From positions 590,642-654,641 of the forward strand of contig NZ_JAAOXD010000001.1 in the NCBI RefSeq assembly GCF_014694315.1: a DNA stretch of 64,000 nt, written 5' to 3'. The stretch comes from Arthrobacter ipis (lineage in GTDB: Bacteria > Actinomycetota > Actinomycetes > Actinomycetales > Micrococcaceae). The notes beneath the pieces were generated by a model. It was given only the letters and a program-made list of their open reading frames with translations, was not told where the DNA came from and ran no database searches. The stretch's first letter is position 1. Each line of letters begins with the position of its first letter. Of the stretch, positions 34,625-45,424 are shown piece by piece. Made by a program: the position numbers and the translations under genes.

Positions 34625-35964
34625 CCTCCCTGCTCCTTGTCTGCATGGCGCTGGCGTTTCTCGGTGCCGCAGCGCTGCTGACTGCTGCCGAGGCGGCGTT
34701 CAGCTTTCTTCCGCGCCACGACGCCGAACAGGCGGTGCAGGGTAGCCGGGGGCCGGCGCTGCGGAGGATCCTGGATCAGCCGATGACGCACATGCGTGCC
34801 CTGCGTTTCTGGCGGATCTGGTTCGAGACGGCCTCCGCGGTGGCCGTGGCTGTGCTCCTCTACAGCGTGCTGGACAACGTCTGGCTGGCCGGCCTGGCCG
34901 CGACAGGCATCATGGCGGTCCTCGGGTTTGTGCTGGTGGGCGTCTCGCCGCGCCAGCTGGGCCGCTCGCATCCGGCCGGCGTGGCGCAGTACTCTGCGTC
35001 ACTGGTCCGGTTCCTTGCCTGGATACTCGGCCCGATCCCCGCGTGGCTGGTCCGGCTGGGCAGTGCCGTGGCCCCGGGTTCGCCCAACGGTGACGACTCG
35101 TACTTCAGCGAGGAGGAGTTCCGCGAACTGGTTGACCGGGCCACTGAGTCGGACATGATCGAGGACAATGAGGCAGAACTCATCCAGTCCGTGTTCGAGT
35201 TCGGCGACACCCTGGTCCGCGCCGTCATGGTGCCCCGGACTGACATCCTGACCATCGACGCCGGTTCAAGCCTGCACAGCGCGATGGCTCTGTTCCTGCG
35301 GTCGGGGTATTCCAGGATCCCTGTCATCGGGGAGAGCACAGACCAGATCCTGGGCATCATCTACCTCAAGGATGTGGCCGCCGCGATCCACGGCATGGAT
35401 CCGGAGGCCGAACCTCCCATAGTGGACGTGCTGGCCCGCGAGGTCCGCTACGTGCCGGATTCCAAGCCGGTAAGCGACCTCCTGCGGGAACTCCAGAAGG
35501 AATCCACGCACGTGGCCATCGTCATCGACGAGTACGGCGGGACGGCAGGGCTGGTGACGCTGGAGGACCTCATCGAAGAGCTGGTCGGCGAAATCGTCGA
35601 TGAATACGATTCTGAGGGCGCCGCCGTCGTCGACCTCGGCGACGGCACGTACCGGGTGAGCGCCCGGATGGGGATCGACGACCTCGGTGAGCTGTTCGGC
35701 ATCGAACTGGACGACGACGAGGTGGACACCGTGGGCGGCCTGCTGGCCAAGGCCCTCGGCCGGGTCCCGATCGTGGGCAGTGCCGTGGATATCGACGGCG
35801 TTTCGCTGCGCGCCGAGCGGCTCGAGGGCCGCCGGAACCGCGTCAGCCACATCATTGCGGGCGCCGCGCCGAAAGGCCCCGTTCCAAACAATACTGACCT
35901 TGAAGAACTTCTCGACGAGGCCGAATCAATGCAACAGGGAGTTCCACGTGAGCAAGCAGAATAA
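34621..35964 (+). CDS. Hemolysin/CNNM family membrane protein with CBS pair (CorC/HlyC type)
   Basis: A 447-aa protein with an N-terminal DUF21/CNNM transmembrane domain (about residues 1-150), a tandem CBS pair (about 200-320: VMVPRTDILTIDAGSSLH ... YSRIPVIGESTDQILGIIYLKDV ... HVAIVIDEYGGTAGLVTLEDLIEELVGEI) and a C-terminal CorC/HlyC domain (YRVSARMGIDDLGELFGI). Members are implicated in Mg2+/Co2+ transport; haemolytic activity is a legacy name. Its GTG start overlaps the ybeY stop (GTGA), and era starts inside its 3' end. Confidence 0.92.
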   Translation: MTSLLLVCMALAFLGAAALLTAAEAAFSFLPRHDAEQAVQGSRGPALRRILDQPMTHMRALRFWRIWFETASAVAVAVLLYSVLDNVWLAGLAATGIMAVLGFVLVGVSPRQLGRSHPAGVAQYSASLVRFLAWILGPIPAWLVRLGSAVAPGSPNGDDSYFSEEEFRELVDRATESDMIEDNEAELIQSVFEFGDTLVRAVMVPRTDILTIDAGSSLHSAMALFLRSGYSRIPVIGESTDQILGIIYLKDVAAAIHGMDPEAEPPIVDVLAREVRYVPDSKPVSDLLRELQKESTHVAIVIDEYGGTAGLVTLEDLIEELVGEIVDEYDSEGAAVVDLGDGTYRVSARMGIDDLGELFGIELDDDEVDTVGGLLAKALGRVPIVGSAVDIDGVSLRAERLEGRRNRVSHIIAGAAPKGPVPNNTDLEELLDEAESMQQGVPREQAE

Positions 35965-36907
35965 GGCCGACGGCGGCGAACCGTTCGGCGGGTACCACGC
36001 CGGATTCTCGGTGCTGGTGGGCCGGCCCAATGCCGGCAAGTCCACCCTCACCAACGCGCTGGTGGGCAAGAAGGTGGCCATCACGTCCGCCAAGCCCCAG
36101 ACCACGCGGCACACAATCCGCGGAATCGTCCACCGCGAGGACGCCCAGCTGATCCTCGTGGACACCCCCGGCCTGCACCGGCCCCGCACACTGCTGGGCA
36201 AGCGTCTTAACGACCTCGTTGCCGACACGCTTTCAGAGGTGGACGCGATCGGGTTCTGCATCCCTGCCAACGAGAAGATCGGCCCCGGTGACAAGTTCAT
36301 CGCCGCCCAGCTTGCCGCCGTGGGGCGCAAGCCGGTGATTGCCCTCGTCACCAAGACCGACCTGGTGGACCGGCAGGCCCTGACGGAGCAACTGCTGGCC
36401 GTCGCCGAGCTCGGCAGGGAAGTGCTGGGCGAGGAAGGCTGGAAGGACATCGTTCCGGTCTCGGCCGCGGACGGGTTCCAGGTGGGCACGGTGGCGGACG
36501 TCCTGATCAGCCACATGCCGCCGTCGCCGCCGCTCTATCCGGACGGCGAGCTGACCGATGAGCCCGAGGCCGTCATGGTGGCCGAACTCATCCGCGAGGC
36601 TGCGCTGGAGGGTGTGCGCGACGAGCTGCCGCACTCACTGGCCGTGGTGGTCGAGGAGATCGTTCCCCGGGAGGGCCGGACCGAGGACAACCCGCTCCTC
36701 GACGTCCGCGTCAACCTCTACGTGGAGCGCCCTTCCCAGAAGGCCATCATTATCGGCAAGGGAGGAAGCCGCCTGCGGGAGGTCGGCACCAACGCGCGGA
36801 AGGGCATTGAGGCGCTCCTGGGCACCCGCATCTACCTCGACCTGCACGTCAAGGTGGCCAAGGACTGGCAGCGCGATCCCAAGCAGTTGGTGAAGCTCGG
36901 GTTCTGA
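35948..36907 (+). CDS. era: GTPase Era
   Basis: A 319-aa GTPase for 30S maturation. G1 GRPNAGKST, G2 TTRHTIRG, G3 DTPGLHRP and G4 TKTD are present, then a C-terminal KH domain with IIIGKGGSRLREVGTNARKGIE that binds the 16S 3' end. GTG 35948 has AGGGAG upstream and lies 17 nt inside the CNNM gene. The longer upstream frame is a shadow of that gene. Eight bp after its stop, ACGCC(A/T)GCGCGCC occurs twice 20 bp apart. Confidence 0.96.
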   Translation: MSKQNKADGGEPFGGYHAGFSVLVGRPNAGKSTLTNALVGKKVAITSAKPQTTRHTIRGIVHREDAQLILVDTPGLHRPRTLLGKRLNDLVADTLSEVDAIGFCIPANEKIGPGDKFIAAQLAAVGRKPVIALVTKTDLVDRQALTEQLLAVAELGREVLGEEGWKDIVPVSAADGFQVGTVADVLISHMPPSPPLYPDGELTDEPEAVMVAELIREAALEGVRDELPHSLAVVVEEIVPREGRTEDNPLLDVRVNLYVERPSQKAIIIGKGGSRLREVGTNARKGIEALLGTRIYLDLHVKVAKDWQRDPKQLVKLGF

Positions 36908-37034
36908 CCCGCCGACGCCAGCGCGCCAAGGCTAACGCCTGCGCGCCGGGCCGGGAAGGCCGGATGTCCGGTGTTTTCCCAGAAACGGCTACTAAAATAG
37001 GCCGGATCCCATTTTTTCGAGGAAGGTACACCCT

Positions 37035-38615
37035 GTGGTGCGACGCCGCGACAACCGCGCCCAAGGACCGGGCACACCCGCCCGTTCCGAGCCAGCTGCC
37101 CGGCATGCCGAGGACGCCCGGCTGGGCGCTGCCCGGCACCTGAACGTCCGCCACATGCCCGCGTGGCTCAAGGTGACCACCGCCGTGGTTGCTGTGGTCC
37201 TGGCCGGCGGCCTCGCTTTTGCCGGCTACTGGTACTTCAGGCTGCAGTCCAACATCTCCACTGCCGCGCTCGGTGCCGGAAGCAGCCACACCGACGCCAC
37301 GGACGATGCCACCGGCAGGCTGCAGATCCTGATCCTGGGGTCCGACACCCGCGACGGCAAGAACTCGAATTACGGCAGTACCGAGGATTCCACCGGCTAC
37401 GGCAATTCCGACGTCATGATGCTCATGGACATCTCGGAGGACAACAAGCGGGTCAACGTGATCAGCTTCCCCCGCGACCTGTTGGTGGACATCCCCAAGT
37501 GCACCGACCAAAAGACCGGCAAGCAGTACCCGGCCCGCAGCGGCATCATGATCAACGAAGCCATGAAGGAGGCCGGCATCGGCTGCGCGGTGGACACCGT
37601 CAACAAGCTGACGGGCATGGAGATTGACCACTTCATGATGGCCGACTTCAACGCCGTCAAGGAACTGTCGAACGCCGTGGGCGGCGTCGAGGTGTGCATC
37701 AGCGACGCCGTCTACGACCCCGACTCGCGGCTGAAGTTGCCCAAGGGAACATCCCAGGTACAGGGCGAACAGGCCCTCGCCTTCCTCCGCACCCGCCACG
37801 CGTTCGCTGACGGCGGCGACCTCGGCCGCATCAGGGCCCAGCAGGGCTTCCTGTCGTCCCTGACCCGCAAGATCAAGGATGACGGCACCCTCTCCAACCC
37901 GGCGCGGCTCCTGAACATCGCCGACGTCATCACCAAGAACCTCACCGTCGACGACGGGCTCGCCTCGGTACCGGCGATGGTCACCATCGGCAACCGGCTG
38001 AAGACGATCGACGTCGGCAAGGTCGCCTTTGTGGCGACACCGACCGTCCCTGCGGCCAGCGATCCCAACCGGCTCGAAGCTGCGCAGCCGGCCGCCTCGC
38101 AGCTGTTCGCCGCTCTGCGGAAGGACGTCGACCTGACCGACCCGGACGGGAAGGAAACCCCGTCGCCGTCGGCCACGCCCAAGCCTTCGGCGAGCTCCAC
38201 GCCGTCGGCCACACCCAAGCCCACAGCGACGGCGGCGCCGTATGACAAGGCGCTGCAGCCCATCACCGTGGCAAACGGAACCGGTTCGCCCACCCGGACC
38301 CAGGAAATCGTTGAGGCCGTGGTGGCCGGCGGCTTCACCCAGGTGGGGCAGTTGGAGGCCGACACCACTACAAAGACCATGGTGTACTACGGACCCGAGT
38401 TCGCGGATGTCGCCGCCGATGTTGCTGCCCTGTTCGGTATTCCGGCCGCCCAGGTGGCGCCATCGTCCGGCGTCGCGGGCGTGCAGCTATACCTCGGCTC
38501 CGACTTTCCGTCCGGAACCAAGTTCGGCAAGACCACCGTGCCCAAGGACATCGTCAACCAGACAGCCAGCGACACCGTCTGCCAGCAGGCTAACCCCGAG
38601 CTGATCGTGCATTAG
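37035..38615 (+). CDS. LytR-CpsA-Psr (LCP) family cell-wall ligase with LytR_C domain
   Basis: A 526-aa membrane protein. A basic cytoplasmic N-terminus and one transmembrane helix (about 46-68) precede an extracellular LCP domain (about 95-290: ILILGSDTRDG, NSDVMMLMDISEDNKRVNVISFPRDLLVDIP, GGVEVCISDAVYD, GEQALAFLRTRHAF), a Pro/Ser/Thr spacer (about 375-405) and a LytR_C domain to the end. LCP enzymes transfer polyprenyl-linked glycopolymers to peptidoglycan; the conserved Arg and Asp residues are visible. GTG 37035 follows GAGGAAGG. Its last 15 bp, stop included, are repeated twice more downstream. Confidence 0.93.
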   Translation: MVRRRDNRAQGPGTPARSEPAARHAEDARLGAARHLNVRHMPAWLKVTTAVVAVVLAGGLAFAGYWYFRLQSNISTAALGAGSSHTDATDDATGRLQILILGSDTRDGKNSNYGSTEDSTGYGNSDVMMLMDISEDNKRVNVISFPRDLLVDIPKCTDQKTGKQYPARSGIMINEAMKEAGIGCAVDTVNKLTGMEIDHFMMADFNAVKELSNAVGGVEVCISDAVYDPDSRLKLPKGTSQVQGEQALAFLRTRHAFADGGDLGRIRAQQGFLSSLTRKIKDDGTLSNPARLLNIADVITKNLTVDDGLASVPAMVTIGNRLKTIDVGKVAFVATPTVPAASDPNRLEAAQPAASQLFAALRKDVDLTDPDGKETPSPSATPKPSASSTPSATPKPTATAAPYDKALQPITVANGTGSPTRTQEIVEAVVAGGFTQVGQLEADTTTKTMVYYGPEFADVAADVAALFGIPAAQVAPSSGVAGVQLYLGSDFPSGTKFGKTTVPKDIVNQTASDTVCQQANPELIVH

Positions 38616-38645
38616 CTGATCGTGCATTAGCTGATCGTGCATTAG
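38601..38645 (+). repeat. Perfect 15-bp repeat, three copies, containing the LCP gene stop codon
   Basis: CTGATCGTGCATTAG at 38601-38615, 38616-38630 and 38631-38645, identical and in frame. Each copy encodes L-I-V-H-stop, so the gene has two spare stop codons. Confidence 0.95.
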
Positions 38646-38669
38646 CTGGCTGCGGTTTTGTTGCAAAGA

Positions 38670-38706
38670 AAATGCCGGGCCGCCCCGAACGGGCGGCCCG
38701 GCATTT
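38670..38706. terminator. Bidirectional terminator between the LCP and M13 peptidase genes
   Basis: A 16-bp perfect stem (38670-38685 with 38691-38706) and a CGAAC loop. The arms begin AAATGCC and end GGCATTT, giving A/T-rich flanks on both strands. The two genes converge here. Confidence 0.88.
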
Positions 38707-38712
38707 CTGCAT

Positions 38713-40665
38713 TCACCAGATGCTGACGCGCTCCGCCGGGGGCATCCACATCCCGTCCTCCTCCGTGACGCCGAACGCGGCGTGGAAGGAGTCGAGGTTC
38801 TTCGCGATGGCGTTGGTGCGGAACTCGTTGGGGGAGTGCGGGTCCGTGGCCAGCCGGCGGATGGCCTCCTCGGTGCGGATCACCTGGCGCCAGCCGGCGG
38901 CCCAGGAAGCGAAGAAGCGCTGTTCACCCGTCAGCCCGTCGAGCACCTCCGGTTCCTGGCCGTCAAGGCTGAGGCGGTAGGCCTTGTGCGCGATGGTGAG
39001 CCCGCCCAAGTCGCCGATGTTTTCGCCCAGCGTGAGCTTGCCGTTGACGTTGTGACCGGGCGCGGCGTAAGGGGTCAGCGCATTGAACTGGTCCACGAGC
39101 CGGCCGGTCAGGGCTTCGAAGGCCTTGCGGTCGTCCTCAGTCCACCAGTTACGCAGCTCGCCCTTGCCGTCGAACTGCGAGCCCTGGTCATCGAAGCCGT
39201 GGCCGATCTCGTGCCCGATCACGGCCCCGATGCCGCCATAGTTCACCGCATCGTCGGCGTCGGCGGTGAAGAACGGCGGCTGGAGGATGGCCGCCGGGAA
39301 GACAACCTCATTCAGCATCGGGTGGTAGTAGGCATTGACGGTCTGCGGCGTCATGAGCCACTTGTTGAGGTCCACCGGCTTGCCCACCTCGTCAAGGTGC
39401 CGGTCGACGTCGGCGTTGTGGGCCCGTTCGACGTTCCCCAGCAGGTCGGCGGCGTCGATCACCACTGCCGAGTAGTCGATCCACTCGTCCGGGAAGCCGA
39501 TCTTTGCGCGGAACGCCCCCAGCTTCCGGAGCGCCTCGGCCTTGGTGTCCTCGCCCATCCATTCCAGCCCGCTGATGCTCTGCCGGTAGGCCTCGATCAG
39601 GTTCGCCACGAGGGTCTGCATGCGGGCCTTGTGGCCCTCCGGAAAGTGCCGGGCCACATAGATCTGGCCAACGGCCTCGCCCAGTGCGGCCTCGACGACG
39701 GCGACGCCCCGCTTCCAGCGGTCCTTGTTCCGCGGGGTGCCGCTGATGGTGGTGCCGTAGAAGGCGAAGTTCGTGTCCACAAAGGCGGACGACAGGTAGG
39801 GGGCCGCCGAGTTGATGACCCGCAGGGCAAGCCATTCCTGCCACACCGGCAGTGACTCCGAGGCCAGCAGTGCGGCGGCGCCGGCAAAGAAGTCAGGGGT
39901 GCTGACCACGATCTCCTGCCGCTTCTCCGGGGCGATGTCCGCGGCCTCAAACCACGTGTCCAGCAGCGGGAACAGCTCGCGTGCCTCGTCCGCCGACTTC
40001 AGGTTGTAGGTCTTCTGCGGGTCACGGAGCTTGACGTTGTCCCAGTGGTGCGAGGCGAGGGCGGTCTCCAGTGCCACCACCCGGGCCGCGGCCTCTTCGG
40101 GATCGGCCACGCCGGCCAGGCCGAACATGGTACCCACGTACTCCCGGTAGGACTGCACCACGGGGGCGAATTTCTCCTCGCGGTAATAGGACTCATCGGG
40201 GAGCCCGAGGCCGCCCTGCCCCGTGTAGAGCAGAACGCGGTCCGGGTTGCCGGCATCGGGTGCCGGGTAGATGTAGAAAAGTCCTGACACGTCGGCACGG
40301 AAGAGCCGGCCGGCCAGCGCCAGCAGCTCGTCAATGCTGGCCGTGGCGAAAACATCGGCCAGTCGTCGGCGGATGGGGTCCATGCCCCTGGCCTCGACGG
40401 CTGCCTCATCCATGAAGCTGCTGTAGAGGTCGCCGATCTTCCGCTCGATGCCGCTGGCTTCGGACCCCTTGGCCGCGGCTTCCTCGATGATTTCCCGGAC
40501 CGCCAGTTCGGAGCCGTCCCGCAGGGCCGTAAATGTGCCTTCCAGCGCACGGTCGTCAGGGATGGTGGTGTCCTTCAGCCAGGCACCGTTCACATGCTGG
40601 TAGAGGTCGTCCTGTGGCCTCACGCTGCGGTCGATGTTTGACAGGGCGATCCCCGAAATTGGCAC
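38713..40665 (-). CDS. M13 family zinc metallopeptidase (PepO/neprilysin type)
   Basis: A 650-aa M13 endopeptidase. The zinc site is HEIGH in VIGHEIGHGFDDQGSQFD (about residues 482-488) and the third ligand Glu lies in ENIGDLGGLTIA about 60 residues later. The substrate-contact NAYYHP is present (NAYYHPMLNEVVFPAAIL). No signal peptide or membrane anchor is seen at the N-terminus (MPISGIALSNIDRSVRPQDD), so unlike neprilysin this is a soluble, probably cytoplasmic, PepO-like oligopeptidase. Start GTG 40665 has a strong AAAGGAG ribosome site. Divergent from the leuA leader. Confidence 0.94.
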   Translation of the reverse strand: MPISGIALSNIDRSVRPQDDLYQHVNGAWLKDTTIPDDRALEGTFTALRDGSELAVREIIEEAAAKGSEASGIERKIGDLYSSFMDEAAVEARGMDPIRRRLADVFATASIDELLALAGRLFRADVSGLFYIYPAPDAGNPDRVLLYTGQGGLGLPDESYYREEKFAPVVQSYREYVGTMFGLAGVADPEEAAARVVALETALASHHWDNVKLRDPQKTYNLKSADEARELFPLLDTWFEAADIAPEKRQEIVVSTPDFFAGAAALLASESLPVWQEWLALRVINSAAPYLSSAFVDTNFAFYGTTISGTPRNKDRWKRGVAVVEAALGEAVGQIYVARHFPEGHKARMQTLVANLIEAYRQSISGLEWMGEDTKAEALRKLGAFRAKIGFPDEWIDYSAVVIDAADLLGNVERAHNADVDRHLDEVGKPVDLNKWLMTPQTVNAYYHPMLNEVVFPAAILQPPFFTADADDAVNYGGIGAVIGHEIGHGFDDQGSQFDGKGELRNWWTEDDRKAFEALTGRLVDQFNALTPYAAPGHNVNGKLTLGENIGDLGGLTIAHKAYRLSLDGQEPEVLDGLTGEQRFFASWAAGWRQVIRTEEAIRRLATDPHSPNEFRTNAIAKNLDSFHAAFGVTEEDGMWMPPAERVSIW

Positions 40666-40769
40666 AGGAGCTCCTTTGATGACGGGCTGCGGCCGGCACT
40701 TTCACCGGTACAGCGTCTGCATGGTGGACGTTGCTGGAGGTGTTGCCCCTTCATCTTACGCACCCGTGT

Positions 40770-40775
40770 TACTGT
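40770..40775 (+). promoter_or_regulatory. -10 box of the leuA leader transcript
   Basis: TACTGT ends 6 nt before GTG 40782 and no ribosome site intervenes, so a leaderless start on that GTG is predicted. Confidence 0.5.
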
Positions 40776-40781
40776 GAAATG

Positions 40782-40810
40782 GTGCGTGCAGAGCTCCTTC
40801 TTCTTAGCTG

Positions 40811-40838
<28 letters not shown>
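40782..40838 (+). CDS. leuA leader peptide (Leu-rich)
   Basis: An 18-codon frame from GTG 40782 to TAG 40838, reading VRAELLLLSCRGEASDAI with four Leu codons in a row (CTC CTT CTT CTT); a start at ATG 40779 would add one residue. Its beginning, (M)RAELLLLS, closely parallels the leuS leader MRAILLLS. The codons after the Leu run form the 5' arm of a hairpin, so a ribosome stalled on Leu codons would leave that hairpin free while a moving one would open it. Leader-peptide control of leuA is known in actinobacteria; the exact mechanism here is inferred. Confidence 0.7.
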
Positions 40839-42656
<1,818 letters not shown>

Positions 42657-42666
42657 GCTTCCTGAC

Positions 42667-42700
42667 AGCTGCGCCGCCGGTCCACGCCGGCGGCGCAGCT
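42667..42700 (+). terminator. leuA terminator
   Basis: AGCTGCGCCGCCGG (42667-42680), 6-nt loop, and its reverse complement at 42687-42700, followed by GTTT. A 14-bp stem 10 bp beyond the leuA stop. Confidence 0.85.
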
Positions 42701-42747
42701 GTTTCGGCGGCTCAGCTGTTTTCAATGAGTCAATGGGAAGATTAAGC

Positions 42748-43497
42748 GTGGTCCAATCATTTGAAGCGCGCAGCTACCGCGACGACGCCGTGGTGCTGCG
42801 CACCCACAAGCTGGGCGAGGCGGACCGCATCATCACCCTGCTGACCAAGCACCACGGCCAGGTCAGGGCGGTGGCCAGGGGGATCCGGCGGACCACCAGC
42901 CGCTTCGGCGCCCGCCTGGAGCCCTTCATGGTGGCGGACCTGCAGCTCGTGTCCGGCAAGACGCTCGACATCGTGACGCAGGCCGTCGCGAAAGGCGCGT
43001 ACGGGGGCAACATCGCCGCCGACTATGGGCGTTACACGGTGGCTGCGGCCATGACCGAAACCGCCGAGAAGCTGACCGACGTCGACGGCGAAGCCGGGAC
43101 GGCCCAGTACAACCTGCTGGTCGGCGCCTTGGCCTCCCTGAGCCGCGGGGACCACGCCCCGGAGCTGATCCTGGATTCCTACCTGCTGCGGGCCCTGTCA
43201 ACCGGCGGCTGGGCGCCCAGCTTTACGGACTGTGCGCGCTGCGGCGCGCCCGGACCGCACACCGCCTTCTCCGCTCCGCTGGGCGGCATGGTCTGCGGCG
43301 ACTGCCGCCCGCCGGGGTCCCCGGCCCCGGCGCCCGAGACGGTCTCCCTGCTCGGTGCGCTGCTCACCGGGAACTGGCCGACGGCGGATGCCTCCCTTCC
43401 GCTGCACCGCAGGGAATCCGCGGGGTTGGTGGCAAGCTATTTGCAGTGGCACCTCGAGCGTGTCCTGAAATCCCTCAAACATGTGGAGCGTACCTAA
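42748..43497 (+). CDS. recO: DNA repair protein RecO
   Basis: A 249-aa recombination mediator that helps load RecA in the RecF pathway. An N-terminal OB fold ([28 protein letters not shown]) is followed by a helical domain and a four-Cys zinc site (CARCG ... CGDC, about 160-190). GTG 42748 is preferred for its GGAAG ribosome site 7 nt upstream; ATG 42733 would add five residues. uppS follows 2 nt after the stop, a common pair. Confidence 0.93.
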   Translation: MVQSFEARSYRDDAVVLRTHKLGEADRIITLLTKHHGQVRAVARGIRRTTSRFGARLEPFMVADLQLVSGKTLDIVTQAVAKGAYGGNIAADYGRYTVAAAMTETAEKLTDVDGEAGTAQYNLLVGALASLSRGDHAPELILDSYLLRALSTGGWAPSFTDCARCGAPGPHTAFSAPLGGMVCGDCRPPGSPAPAPETVSLLGALLTGNWPTADASLPLHRRESAGLVASYLQWHLERVLKSLKHVERT

Positions 43498-43499
43498 CA

Positions 43500-44321
43500 G
43501 TGTCCTTGGGAAAGAAGACCAGCCCTGCCCGGCGCCGCACCGCTCCGGTGGTGGCCCCGTACCCGCACTCCTCGGGGGCGGTTCCGCCGTCGATTCCGGC
43601 CGAGTTCGTGCCCCGGCACGTGGCCATCGTAATGGACGGCAACGGCAGGTGGGCCAACCAGCGCGGACTGCCGCGCATCGAGGGCCACAAGGCCGGGGAG
43701 CCCGCACTGCTGGACGTCGTGGCCGGTGCCATTGAACTCGGCATCGAGTACGTCAGCGTGTACGCCTTCTCCACGGAGAACTGGCGCCGGTCTCCTGAGG
43801 AAGTCCGCTTCCTGATGGGGTTCAACAAGGAGGTGCTGCGCAGGCAGCGCAACCAGCTGGACGAGTGGGGCGTGCGGATCCGCTGGTCCGGCAGGCGTCC
43901 GCGGCTCTGGGGCTCGGTGATCCGCGAACTGGAAGAGGCGGAGGCGTACACCGCCGGAAACAGCACCTGCACGCTGACCATGTGCGTGAACTACGGCGGC
44001 CGGGCGGAAATCGCGGACGCGGTGTCCGCCATCGCCCGGGACGTGGCCGACGGCAGGCTCAAGCCCGGGGCCATCACCGAGAAGACGATCCAAAAGTACC
44101 TCGACGAGCCGGACCTTCCCGACGTCGACCTTTTCCTCCGCAGTTCCGGTGAACAGCGGCTGTCCAACTTCATGCTGTGGCAGTCGGCGTACGCGGAGTT
44201 CGTCTTCCTGGACACCCTGTGGCCCGACGTCGACCGCCGAACCCTCTGGGACGCAGTGGAGATCTATGCCCAGCGGGACCGCCGGTACGGCGGGGCAGTG
44301 GACGCCGCCCAGGCCCTCTAG
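43500..44321 (+). CDS. uppS: Isoprenyl transferase (undecaprenyl/decaprenyl diphosphate synthase type)
   Basis: A 273-aa cis-prenyltransferase making the long polyprenyl diphosphate carrier for cell-wall glycans. The signature [14 protein letters not shown] (catalytic Asp), [28 protein letters not shown] and the C-terminal [27 protein letters not shown] are all present. Product chain length cannot be set from sequence. GTG 43500 starts 2 nt after recO; the earlier frame start at 43446 lies inside recO. Confidence 0.94.
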   Translation: MSLGKKTSPARRRTAPVVAPYPHSSGAVPPSIPAEFVPRHVAIVMDGNGRWANQRGLPRIEGHKAGEPALLDVVAGAIELGIEYVSVYAFSTENWRRSPEEVRFLMGFNKEVLRRQRNQLDEWGVRIRWSGRRPRLWGSVIRELEEAEAYTAGNSTCTLTMCVNYGGRAEIADAVSAIARDVADGRLKPGAITEKTIQKYLDEPDLPDVDLFLRSSGEQRLSNFMLWQSAYAEFVFLDTLWPDVDRRTLWDAVEIYAQRDRRYGGAVDAAQAL

Positions 44322-44344
44322 GTACTGGACACCCTGTACCCGGA

Positions 44345-45316
44345 TCAGGCGGCGTAACCCCTGATCCATTGGGCCAGGCGCCGGTAGGCGTCGGCCCGCA
44401 CTTCGGCGCGGGACAGGAACACGTCGTGAAGGGCTCCGTCGATGCGCTCCACGGTGACGCTCCGGCCCAGCGACAAGGCACGCGCGGCAATGGTGTTAAC
44501 GTCCAGCACGGCGTCCGTGCGGCGCATTTCCTCATTCCACAGCATGCCGTTCTCGCTTGCCGCCGAGAGCAGGACCAGGATGGGGACTTCGATGCCCAGG
44601 CCGCGTGCCACCTTGGCCTGCCCGGCGAGGATGGCACTGAGCCAGGCCGCACGCACCGGAAAGGCCAGGGGCGGCCGGAAGGCAGGGTCCAGCGTCCACT
44701 CGCCTTCTGCGGAACTGCTGATGCTCCGCCAGTAGAAGCCGCGCTCCGGCAGCCTGATCACCGCCTCCGGCCGCAGGCGGGCGATCGGCTCCACCATGGT
44801 CCAGGCCGCCCGCCGGACCAGGGCGCTGCCGTGCATTTCGAGCCAGGGACTGTTCAGAACCAGCTGGGAAACGGCGCCGGGGTTGCGGCTGGCCCACAGG
44901 GCCGCCACGAGACCGCCCGTGGAATGGCCCATGAGCGCGAGCTGCGCGGGTCCTGCACCGCCGGACTCGGCGATCATGCCGGCCGCGGTGCCGATCTCGG
45001 CGTCGTAGTTTCCCAGATCTGCGACGTAGCCGCCATGGGTGCCCGGCTGAAGGCTGCGGCCGTGGTTGTGCATGTCCAGGGCAAAGAATTCGAAGCCCTG
45101 CGCGTCCCAGAACCGCGCCAGCTCAATGTTGAAGAAGTAGTCGCTCCAACCGTGCAGGAAGAGCACTGCCTGGCGGGGCCCGGCGGCACGGACGTCCGGA
45201 CCGTCCGGTGCAGTGAAGCGGACCAGCGTGGCCCGGCGGCGGACGCCGTCCCCGCCCCTGGCTTCGAAGGCGCAGGACTCGAAGCCAGGCCCCAGGATGT
45301 CGCTCTGCCACTCCAT
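44345..45316 (-). CDS. Alpha/beta hydrolase (serine aminopeptidase S33-like, lysophospholipase type)
   Basis: A 323-aa hydrolase. The oxyanion segment VLFLHGWSDYFFN, the nucleophile elbow GHSTGG (Ser near 133) and the late acid/His region (AVLDVN ... RIDGALHDVFLS) give a full triad like monoacylglycerol lipases. LDMHNHGRSLQPG is the typical loop after strand 4. Start ATG 45316: minus-strand TACGCT lies exactly 6 nt upstream with no ribosome site, so a leaderless mRNA is likely; the frame extends to 45400 but without support. Convergent with uppS. Substrate unknown. Confidence 0.85.
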   Translation of the reverse strand: MEWQSDILGPGFESCAFEARGGDGVRRRATLVRFTAPDGPDVRAAGPRQAVLFLHGWSDYFFNIELARFWDAQGFEFFALDMHNHGRSLQPGTHGGYVADLGNYDAEIGTAAGMIAESGGAGPAQLALMGHSTGGLVAALWASRNPGAVSQLVLNSPWLEMHGSALVRRAAWTMVEPIARLRPEAVIRLPERGFYWRSISSSAEGEWTLDPAFRPPLAFPVRAAWLSAILAGQAKVARGLGIEVPILVLLSAASENGMLWNEEMRRTDAVLDVNTIAARALSLGRSVTVERIDGALHDVFLSRAEVRADAYRRLAQWIRGYAA

Positions 45317-45369
45317 GGCACCAGCGTAGGCTTTCCGGTCCGGGCCCGGGTGGTGTTGGGTCAGCCCGG

Positions 45370-45399
45370 TTTGGTCTGCAGGTAGGAATTTGGTCTGCA
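45370..45399 (+). repeat. Direct repeat of 11 bp upstream of pyrD
   Basis: TTTGGTCTGCA at 45370-45380 and 45389-45399, 19 bp apart, in the 108-bp divergent space between the hydrolase and pyrD. Could be paired regulator sites or a small duplication. Confidence 0.5.
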
Positions 45400-45424
45400 C
45401 CCGCGAAGACGGAAAACTAGAGGC

